5,076 nt of DNA from positions 1 to 5,076 of the forward strand of contig CANRZQ010000207.1 in assembly GCA_947644475.1 (NCBI GenBank). The letters run 5' to 3'. Source of the DNA: an uncultured Muribaculaceae bacterium (GTDB lineage Bacteria > Bacteroidota > Bacteroidia > Bacteroidales > Muribaculaceae). This document shows, piece after piece, positions 1-5,076 of the stretch; positions within the stretch are counted from its first letter, which is position 1, and each line of letters opens with the position of its first letter. The notes beneath the pieces were generated by a model, which worked only from the letters and a program-made list of their open reading frames with translations, had not been told where the DNA came from and did no database searches. A program made the translations under genes and the position numbers.

Positions 1-557
1 ACCCCTCACAGCACAACATGACCGTCGACGAGGCCGATTTCCTCCGCGCACTAACAGCCGACGTGGCCGCCAGTTTCCCTGTCGACACGGCCTCGGTATT
101 CCTTTCCGGATTCTCCAACGGCGGCGACCTCTGCTACCAGATTGCATACACCCACCCCGACATGTTCCGGGCCTACGCCTCGGTAGGAGGACTTACATTC
201 ACATCTATGTACCTCGCCAACCGCCTCACCTCGCCCGTCCCGTTCCTCGAGATACACGGCACAGCCGATAAGACTTCCATGTGGGGCGGCGACCCCGACA
301 ACACCGGCGGCTGGGGCGCATACCTCCCCGTGCCAATGGCCGTCGCCGCCATTGCCTGCAACAACCGATGCACCGCCTACTACGCCGACCGCATGTCGGA
401 ATGCGTGAAAACCGACCGCGCGGTCACACGCCACCACTACACCGGCAACGGCCCCGACGTAATCCTCATCCAGATCAACGAAGGCAAACACTCCTGGGCC
501 GCAGCCGACATCGACACCGGCGAGATAATCTGCCGGTTCTTCAACAAATACCGCTAA
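1..557 (+). CDS. PHB depolymerase / feruloyl esterase family (CE1, LpqC-like) alpha/beta hydrolase, 5'-truncated by window edge
   Basis: This is the C-terminal portion of a serine esterase. The frame is open from base 3 through the ATG at 18, so that ATG is probably internal and the true start lies before the window. Numbering residues from that ATG, the nucleophile elbow GFSNGG (31-36) places the catalytic Ser at 33. HGTAD (80-84) supplies the likely acid Asp84, and GKHSW (156-160) the likely base His158, in the order expected for an alpha/beta hydrolase. The run from the elbow through HPDMFRAYASVGG matches the PHB depolymerase/LpqC style of CE1 esterases, which hydrolyse ester bonds in polyesters or in feruloyl and acetyl groups on plant polysaccharides. 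Such proteins are usually exported, but the signal peptide region is not visible here. Three cysteines (114, 118, 129) could form a disulfide. The substrate cannot be read from the sequence. The gene ends in TAA, 45 bases before the next gene. Confidence 0.85.
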   Translation, partial: PSQHNMTVDEADFLRALTADVAASFPVDTASVFLSGFSNGGDLCYQIAYTHPDMFRAYASVGGLTFTSMYLANRLTSPVPFLEIHGTADKTSMWGGDPDNTGGWGAYLPVPMAVAAIACNNRCTAYYADRMSECVKTDRAVTRHHYTGNGPDVILIQINEGKHSWAAADIDTGEIICRFFNKYR

Positions 558-561
558 CCGA

Positions 562-597
562 TTAAAGACCTTAATGACCTTAAAGTCCTTAAAGACC
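562..597 (+). repeat. Four tandem 9-bp repeats, consensus TTAAAGACC
   Basis: Four head-to-tail units are seen: TTAAAGACC (562-570), TTAATGACC (571-579), TTAAAGTCC (580-588) and TTAAAGACC (589-597). A decayed fifth unit (CTAAAATGA, 598-606) runs into the start codon at 603. The first and fourth units are identical, and the second and third each differ by one base. The array fills most of the gap between the esterase and TPR genes, so it occupies the leader and ribosome-approach region of the TPR gene. No Shine-Dalgarno sequence or TAnnTTTG promoter is visible inside it. Its role is unknown. It may be a slippage-generated spacer or a dispersed genomic repeat. Confidence 0.85.
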
Positions 598-602
598 CTA
601 AA

Positions 603-1313
603 ATGAAGAAAGCCGTCCTCGCCCTCACCCTCATCCTCGCAGCCGCCCTTGCCGTCGCAGCCCAATTGCCCTACGACGAGACAAGTCGGAAAGCCGACCG
701 CGCCTTCGGCGCAGGCGAATGGGCCACCGCATCCGCGCTCTACAACTTCATGATACACGAGCGGCCCGCAGAAATCAGCGCCTACGGCCCCGCAATCGTG
801 GCTTCCGAAGCAATGGGCGACACCATCCGCCCCATGCAGCTGCTCACGCAATCCCTCCAATACGGCGCCCCCGTCGACTCTGTCATCAACCTGGTTCGCC
901 AAAGCGCATTCAAGGCTGCGCGTCCGCAAATGTTCGAGCCTTTCCTCATCGAGGCCAAAAATGCCAACCCTTGGCTCCGACGCCCAATCGACGCACAACT
1001 CCTCCGCTGGGCCGAGTTCCGCCACGACGGGCCCGCAATCGTGGCCTATGCCGAGACTATGCTCCGGGGCCTGCCCGCATCAGCCCAATACCTCAACGCT
1101 CTCGCCGAAGGATACATGCTCTGCGACCAGCCCCAAAAGGCTGTCGACACATGGACTGAATGTCTCCGCCACAACCCCGAAAACCTCCCCGCGCTGCTCG
1201 CCCTCGGCAATTACTACACCATCTCCGGCCGGCCCGACCTGGCTCGCCCCTACCTCTCTCGCGCCTTCGCCATAGCCCCCACGCCACGCCTCCAAGCCTT
1301 GATTTCAAGGTAA
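603..1313 (+). CDS. Exported tetratricopeptide-repeat (TPR) protein
   Basis: A 236-residue protein with a typical Sec signal peptide: MKK, then a hydrophobic Leu/Ala core (4-20), with likely signal peptidase I cleavage near AVAA-Q at 20/21. There is no lipobox cysteine, so a periplasmic protein is favoured over a lipoprotein. The mature part is helical and TPR-like. One probable repeat lies at about 25-58, with GAGEWATASALYNFMI resembling the first repeat of many TPR proteins. Two clearer ones lie at about 161-194 (ALAEGYMLCDQPQKAVDTW, then NPEN) and 195-228 (ALGNYYTISGRPDLARPYL). The middle (60-155) is helical and probably holds degenerate repeats. TPR arrays bind protein partners, and no catalytic motif is visible. 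The start is fixed by the signal peptide. The gene follows the esterase by 45 bases on the same strand and may be cotranscribed. A functional link with it is unproven, and the partner is unknown. Confidence 0.8.
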   Translation: MKKAVLALTLILAAALAVAAQLPYDETSRKADRAFGAGEWATASALYNFMIHERPAEISAYGPAIVASEAMGDTIRPMQLLTQSLQYGAPVDSVINLVRQSAFKAARPQMFEPFLIEAKNANPWLRRPIDAQLLRWAEFRHDGPAIVAYAETMLRGLPASAQYLNALAEGYMLCDQPQKAVDTWTECLRHNPENLPALLALGNYYTISGRPDLARPYLSRAFAIAPTPRLQALISR

Positions 1314-1318
1314 TGCGA

Positions 1319-1330
1319 CCAAAATTTTGG
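1319..1330. repeat. Perfect 12-bp palindrome CCAAAATTTTGG overlapping the -33 element
   Basis: CCAAAA followed directly by TTTTGG is its own reverse complement, so it is a perfect twofold-symmetric site. It begins six bases after the stop codon of the TPR gene and contains the TTTG (1326-1329) proposed as the -33 promoter element. Such a site would suit a dimeric regulator. With no loop and an AT-rich centre it would make a poor RNA hairpin. Regulator binding is an inference only. Confidence 0.5.
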
Positions 1331-1356
1331 ATATTGGCAAAATTTGGTTAAATTTG
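1326..1356 (+). promoter_or_regulatory. Bacteroidota-type sigma-ABfr promoter candidate for the coiled-coil/helicase genes
   Basis: TTTG at 1326-1329 and TAAATTTG at 1349-1356 match the established Bacteroides consensus (-33 TTTG, -7 TAnnTTTG), with a 19-bp spacer that falls in the usual range. The predicted transcript start is around 1361-1365, giving a short leader of about 20-25 bases before the ATG at 1385. The region is strikingly AT-rich inside GC-rich DNA. No comparable match is seen before the TPR gene or the helicase gene. This supports 1385-5056 as one transcription unit, separate from the upstream pair. Confidence 0.65.
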
Positions 1357-1358
1357 CC
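1336..1358. repeat. Inverted repeat GGCAAA...TTTGCC spanning the -7 element
   Basis: GGCAAA (1336-1341) pairs with TTTGCC (1353-1358). After one A/A mismatch, TT (1343-1344) pairs with AA (1350-1351). The right arm covers the end of the proposed -7 hexamer region. It could be an operator half-site pair or a weak hairpin. A run of six T (1372-1377) follows 13 bases later, too far for a classical intrinsic terminator, and the stem is AT-rich. I therefore do not call a terminator for the TPR gene. Confidence 0.45.
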
Positions 1359-1384
1359 GAAACTATCAGTCTTTTTTCCGCTCA

Positions 1385-2827
1385 ATGCCATTTTTCCGAA
1401 ACATCAAGCGTATTTTCGGCTTCAGTTCCGAGGTCGACGATGAAATATATTCCGACGAAATCCCCGAGGAAACCCCTGCCTCAGCATCTGCTCAGCACCC
1501 CGACACGACACCCGACGCCGACACCCCCGCGCCCGACGTCAGCCCCGACATAATGCGCCAGATATTCTCCCGCGTTGTCGAGATCGTGAACCAATCGCTG
1601 CCCGAATTCATCGCAGGCTCCGTCGACCCCGAAAAGCAAAAACAATACCTCTTCGACTCGCTCGATGCTTCCGTAAAAGAATACATCGCAAGCCTCGACG
1701 CCGCGGCAATGCAAAAAAACACCGCTATCTGGCAAGCCGAGCGCGAAAAAATAAAAACCGACATGGACGCCCTGCGCCAACGCGCAAAGGACCTCGAGGA
1801 CAAACGCTCCGAACTTAAAGAAAAACAACTCAGCGCCGACCGCCAGCGCCGCGCGCTCTCCGAACGCGTCCACGACCTCGAAGCCCAGATCCTCAAACTC
1901 GAATCCGAAATAGAGCAACTCCGGCTCGAAAACACAAGCCTCCTCAACAAAATGAAGGTCGCCGCCGTCTACGAGCAGGAACTCAACGAACTGCGCCAAC
2001 GCACTTCCTCATCCGCCTCTACGCAGCAGTCCGACCCCGCTGCCGACGCCCAAATCCAAGCGTTGAAATCCCGCATCGAGTCCCTCGAAAAAGAAATACG
2101 GATAACTTCCGACGAACGCGACCTCGCCAACAAACGTGCAGGTGAATCCGAAGAGGCCATGAAAGCCGCGAAAATAAAAAGCGACATGGCCGACAAGATG
2201 CTGTCCGACATCCGCAACCAAAGCGCCGAGAAAACTGCCATAATTGCCGAAAAAGACGAGATTATCGCTCAGCGCGACAAGACCATCGCCGAAAAAGACA
2301 CCATAATCGCTGATAAAGACATCATCATCGCTCAACGCGACGAAATCATTGCCGACTGCCCCTCCAACGACGAACTCGTACAAATACACAGCCAGCTCGA
2401 AAACTTCGCCAAAATCAAGGATAAACTCGACGCCCGCATCGCCCGCCTCAACCAAAGCCTCAAAGATGCACGCGCCGAAAACGAATCCCTGCGCAACACC
2501 ATAAAAAACAACCTCCTCCAGCTCGCCGAAGACCAGCGTCGCCTCCGCGAGGAACTCGACGCATTAAAGGCTCAGGCCCCGCAGGCAGCCCCGGCCAAGA
2601 AGGAAAAATCCGAGGCCAAACGCCGCACACGACGCGCCCCCGCCGAAAACGACATCACCGAGGTCCAAGACGTGATTTCCGACACCGACTGGCTCGTTTC
2701 CGTGCCTCCCGCCGGACAATCAATGCGCCCGTCACCCGACGACGACAATTCCTTCGGCTACCACGCCCCGGCTAAAAAGACCCGCCCCGCACCCTACGAC
2801 CCCCAGCCCAACCTCTTCGACTTCTAA
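1385..2827 (+). CDS. Long coiled-coil protein with basic patch and possible sliding-clamp-binding C-terminal tail
   Basis: A 480-residue protein whose family I cannot name. In order it shows: an amphipathic, basic N-terminus (MPFFRNIKRIFGF); a Pro/Thr/Asp-rich linker (about 31-55); a helical segment (about 56-106); a first coiled coil (about 115-206); a Ser/Gln/Asp-rich break (207-222); a second coiled coil (about 223-397) containing six regular heptads (281-322) and the only cysteine (325); a Lys/Arg-rich patch (405-417); and an acidic, aromatic tail with TDWLVSVPP (434-442) and FGYHAP (457-462), ending QPNLFDF. QPNLF (474-478) fits the loose bacterial beta-clamp motif QxxLF. There is no signal peptide or transmembrane segment, so it is probably cytoplasmic. 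The ATG lies just after a promoter candidate. Tandem stops (TAATAA) end the gene, and the helicase gene starts 18 bases later, suggesting a shared transcript and role. Alternative readings are a structural or chromosome-organising protein. The gene call is secure; the function is not. Confidence 0.85.
   Translation: MPFFRNIKRIFGFSSEVDDEIYSDEIPEETPASASAQHPDTTPDADTPAPDVSPDIMRQIFSRVVEIVNQSLPEFIAGSVDPEKQKQYLFDSLDASVKEYIASLDAAAMQKNTAIWQAEREKIKTDMDALRQRAKDLEDKRSELKEKQLSADRQRRALSERVHDLEAQILKLESEIEQLRLENTSLLNKMKVAAVYEQELNELRQRTSSSASTQQSDPAADAQIQALKSRIESLEKEIRITSDERDLANKRAGESEEAMKAAKIKSDMADKMLSDIRNQSAEKTAIIAEKDEIIAQRDKTIAEKDTIIADKDIIIAQRDEIIADCPSNDELVQIHSQLENFAKIKDKLDARIARLNQSLKDARAENESLRNTIKNNLLQLAEDQRRLREELDALKAQAPQAAPAKKEKSEAKRRTRRAPAENDITEVQDVISDTDWLVSVPPAGQSMRPSPDDDNSFGYHAPAKKTRPAPYDPQPNLFDF
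2225..2350 (+). repeat. Six in-frame 21-bp repeats encoding coiled-coil heptads
   Basis: Residues 281-322 of the coiled-coil protein are six consecutive heptads of the form A-[E/D/Q]-[K/R]-D-x-[I/T]-I; the first has T in place of D. The underlying DNA is a diverged 21-bp tandem repeat. Units 2 and 4 share the same first 12 bases (GCCGAAAAAGAC). Units 3 and 6 both encode AQRD and differ by one synonymous base there. Ile pairs every seven residues would form the hydrophobic seam of a helix bundle. Mixed synonymous codons suggest an old duplication kept by selection on the protein. Confidence 0.85.
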
Positions 2828-2845
2828 TAAACCTCTACCCGCCAC

Positions 2846-5056
2846 ATGCCAACACACGACTCAACAAACGAGGAAATGAACCTCGCTTGGCAATTCGTCG
2901 CAGACACTTCCACATCAATATTCCTCACCGGAAAGGCCGGCACAGGCAAAACCACTTTCCTCCGACGCCTGCGCGAGTCTTCGCCCAAACGCATGGTACT
3001 CCTCGCCCCCACAGGCGTCGCGGCCATCAATGCCGGCGGACAGACCATACACTCTTTCTTCCAGTTCCCCCTCGGCCCATACGTCCCCGGCGCGCCTCGA
3101 AGCGATTCCGACCGCCGGTTCCGCATGTCGCAGCAAAAAAAAGACATAATCCGCTCGCTCGACCTGCTCGTCATCGACGAAATATCAATGGTCCGCGCCG
3201 ACCTCCTCGACCGTATCGACGACACCCTCCGGCAGTACCGCGACCGCACACGCCCCTTCGGGGGAGTCCAGCTCCTCCTCATCGGCGACCTCATGCAACT
3301 CGCGCCCGTAACAAAAGACAGCGAATGGCAGATGCTCGCGCCTGTCTACGACACGCCATTCTTCTTCTCTTCCACCGCACTGCGCCAACTGCCATACGTC
3401 ACAATCGAACTCACGCACATCTACCGCCAGCACGACGCCCGATTCATATCCATCCTCGCCGGAATACGCGACGGAAACCCCGACCCTCTCGCCCTCGCCG
3501 AACTCAACACCCGCTATATCCCCGGCTTCATCCCGCAAGGCAACGACTGGATACGCCTCACCACCCACAACGAGGCAGCCAACGCCTACAACAACAGCCG
3601 CCTCGACGCCCTCCCCGGCCCCCCTGTCGTATTCAACGCTCACATCGAAGGCGAATTCCCCGAGACATCCTACCCCACCGCCCCGACTCTGTCGCTAAAA
3701 AAGGGCGCACAGGTAATGTTCATAAAAAACGACCCCGACCACGCCTATTTCAACGGCAAGATAGGCATCGTCACGGCAATCTCTCCCCAAGCCGTCGAAA
3801 TCACATGCCCGGCCGACGCCAAGCCCATCTCCGTCGCGCCCCAGTCATGGGAAAACATCAAATACTCCATCGACCCCGACTCAAAAGCCATAACCGAAAA
3901 CACTGCCGGCACCTTCACCCAGCTCCCCCTCCGCGCCGCCTGGGCCATTACCGTGCACAAAAGCCAAGGCCTTACGTTCGACCACGCCGTGCTCGACATC
4001 AACAGCTCGTTTGCCCACGGGCAGACCTACGTGGCCCTGTCCCGATGCCGCTCCCTGCAAGGCCTCGTCCTCACCGCACCGCTCACCCCGGCATCGATTA
4101 TCGCCGACACCACAGTAAACTCCTACATCGACAATGCCATCGCCCAAACCCGCGACGCCATAGCGGCACTCCCCCGGCTCCGCGCCGCATACACCATCTC
4201 GCTCCTCGACGACCTCTACTGCTTCACCGACATCGCCAACGCCGTCAGCTGGCTCATCCGAGTCATAGAGGAACACCTCCCGGGCCGCGACGCCTCACTC
4301 CTCGACGAACTCAAAGCCTCCCTTGCCACCCTCGGCGCCCAAATCATCGACATTGCCCGCCGATTCGCCCCGCTCTACCGCCAAGAAATCGAGCACCGCT
4401 CCGCACTTGCGGCCGACTCCCCCCTCGTTGCGCGGATAATGCACTCATGCCGCTACTTCATCGATAAAATCAACGAAATATACCCCGCCGACCTCCTGCG
4501 CTCTCGAGCCGTGCTCAACATCGAGAACAAACAGACCGCCCAGACCTACGCAAACGCCCTCCTGTCGCTGCGCCGAGCCATCAGCATGAAAACCACCATC
4601 CTCGGAATCATGGCCGAAGAACCCTTCTCTACGGCCGCCTGCCTGCGTGCAAAAGCACGCGCCCTCCTCGCCGACCAACCCGGAGCCGCCACGGCCCGCA
4701 AACGCAAGGCCGAGAAAGCGCCCAAGGCGCCCAAACCCGAAAAACCCAAACCAAAGAAAGGCGACTCCGCCCGCGTCACCCTCGAGATGTTCCGCTCCGG
4801 CCTCACCCCCGAAGCCATCGCCGCCACACGCTCCCTCGTGCCCTCCACTGTCTACACCCATCTCAGCGAAGCCGTCGCCGCAGGCAGCCTCACCCCCTCC
4901 GAAGTCATCACCTCCGAACGCCGCGACGCCATCCTCGCCGCCGCCCGCGCCCTCAAAGCCACCGGAGCGCCCACCATCCACGTCAGCGACCTCCTCCCCG
5001 CCCTCCCCGGCTTCACCACCCCCGAAATCGCCTTCACCCTCCGCCACTTCAAATAA
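2846..5056 (+). CDS. Pif1-like superfamily 1B DNA helicase with C-terminal HTH_40-type domain
   Basis: A 736-residue ATP-dependent DNA helicase, expected to unwind DNA 5'-to-3' as Pif1 relatives do. Motifs appear in order: Walker A GKAGTGKTT (29-37); motif Ia APTGVAAINAGGQTIHSFF (54-72), typical of Pif1; Walker B VIDEIS (109-114); motif III IGDLMQLAPV (146-155); motif IV region LTHIYRQ (189-195); motif V VHKSQGLTFD (370-379); motif VI YVALSR (395-400) with Arg400 as the likely arginine finger. The core ends near 430, about the size of the structurally studied Bacteroides Pif1. A helical region (about 440-610) without a fold I recognise follows, then a Lys/Pro-rich linker (615-640), then a helix-turn-helix region (about 642-735) resembling HTH_40 found at the ends of some RecQ-type helicases. 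Pif1 enzymes resolve G-quadruplexes, R-loops and stalled forks; the cellular role here is inferred. The ATG 18 bases after the coiled-coil gene is the natural start, with no Shine-Dalgarno. All catalytic motifs look intact. Confidence 0.93.
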   Translation: MPTHDSTNEEMNLAWQFVADTSTSIFLTGKAGTGKTTFLRRLRESSPKRMVLLAPTGVAAINAGGQTIHSFFQFPLGPYVPGAPRSDSDRRFRMSQQKKDIIRSLDLLVIDEISMVRADLLDRIDDTLRQYRDRTRPFGGVQLLLIGDLMQLAPVTKDSEWQMLAPVYDTPFFFSSTALRQLPYVTIELTHIYRQHDARFISILAGIRDGNPDPLALAELNTRYIPGFIPQGNDWIRLTTHNEAANAYNNSRLDALPGPPVVFNAHIEGEFPETSYPTAPTLSLKKGAQVMFIKNDPDHAYFNGKIGIVTAISPQAVEITCPADAKPISVAPQSWENIKYSIDPDSKAITENTAGTFTQLPLRAAWAITVHKSQGLTFDHAVLDINSSFAHGQTYVALSRCRSLQGLVLTAPLTPASIIADTTVNSYIDNAIAQTRDAIAALPRLRAAYTISLLDDLYCFTDIANAVSWLIRVIEEHLPGRDASLLDELKASLATLGAQIIDIARRFAPLYRQEIEHRSALAADSPLVARIMHSCRYFIDKINEIYPADLLRSRAVLNIENKQTAQTYANALLSLRRAISMKTTILGIMAEEPFSTAACLRAKARALLADQPGAATARKRKAEKAPKAPKPEKPKPKKGDSARVTLEMFRSGLTPEAIAATRSLVPSTVYTHLSEAVAAGSLTPSEVITSERRDAILAAARALKATGAPTIHVSDLLPALPGFTTPEIAFTLRHFK

Positions 5057-5076
5057 CCCCTCAGCACCACCAGCCC

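Noticed and set aside
18..20. ATG at 18 as the true start of the esterase
   Set aside because: The frame is open upstream to the window edge. Starting here would remove the N-terminal half of the alpha/beta fold and the expected signal peptide, so this is a partial gene.
51..1025. A 324-residue open frame on the minus strand
   Set aside because: It lies antisense to the esterase and TPR genes and crosses their intergenic gap. Its composition (Gly, Val, Ala, Asp, Glu and Cys rich) is what reverse reading of C-ending codons gives, and no domain is recognisable.
1336..1377. An intrinsic terminator after the TPR gene
   Set aside because: The stem is AT-rich with a mismatch, and the T-run starts 13 bases after it. 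The promoter reading explains the sequence better.
1344..1553. A 69-residue plus-strand frame starting before the coiled-coil gene
   Set aside because: It starts inside the promoter -7 region, overlaps the clear coiled-coil frame, and turns into a Pro/Thr-rich shadow.
1481..2455. Minus-strand frames of 148-172 residues opposite the coiled-coil gene
   Set aside because: They mirror the repetitive coiled-coil codons (Phe, Val and Ser rich), with no domain and no start signals.
2887..4467. A 526-residue plus-strand frame inside the helicase gene
   Set aside because: The translation is an Arg/His/Pro-rich shadow in another frame. The overlapping frame carries all helicase motifs.
4445..5047. 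A 200-residue Gly-rich minus-strand frame
   Set aside because: Its low-complexity Gly/Glu/Phe composition is the reverse reading of Ala/Pro/Lys codons in the helicase tail.

Overview
The window looks like chromosomal DNA from a GC-rich member of the Bacteroidota, most likely Bacteroidales (Muribaculaceae-like). This placement is inferred from three things. Gene starts lack Shine-Dalgarno sequences. A near-perfect Bacteroidota-type promoter (TTTG, 19 bp, TAnnTTTG) sits upstream of the third gene. The last gene encodes a Pif1-like helicase with a C-terminal helix-turn-helix, an architecture I associate with Bacteroidales. Codons end strongly in C, so the coding strand is C-rich and G-poor, and this produces long false reading frames on the minus strand. 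All four supported genes lie on the plus strand.

Left part (1-1313): the 3' part of a secreted-type esterase of the PHB depolymerase/feruloyl esterase (CE1, LpqC-like) family, cut by the window edge. It is followed by a 45-base gap largely filled by four tandem 9-bp repeats, then a small exported tetratricopeptide-repeat protein.

Middle (1314-1384): a short AT-rich gap, in sharp contrast to its surroundings. It holds the promoter candidate, and both promoter elements overlap DNA palindromes, so the site may also be an operator.

Right part (1385-5056): two genes 18 bases apart with no promoter visible between them, probably one operon. The first encodes a 480-residue coiled-coil protein with six perfect heptads, a basic patch, and a C-terminal tail carrying a possible sliding-clamp-binding pentapeptide (QPNLF). 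The second encodes a 736-residue Pif1-type superfamily 1B helicase with a C-terminal HTH_40-like domain. The pairing suggests that the coiled-coil protein works with the helicase at replication or repair sites. That is an inference from position and motifs, and it is the most interesting possibility here. The last 20 bases (5057-5076) show no feature. No RNA gene, mobile element, CRISPR array or origin was seen.
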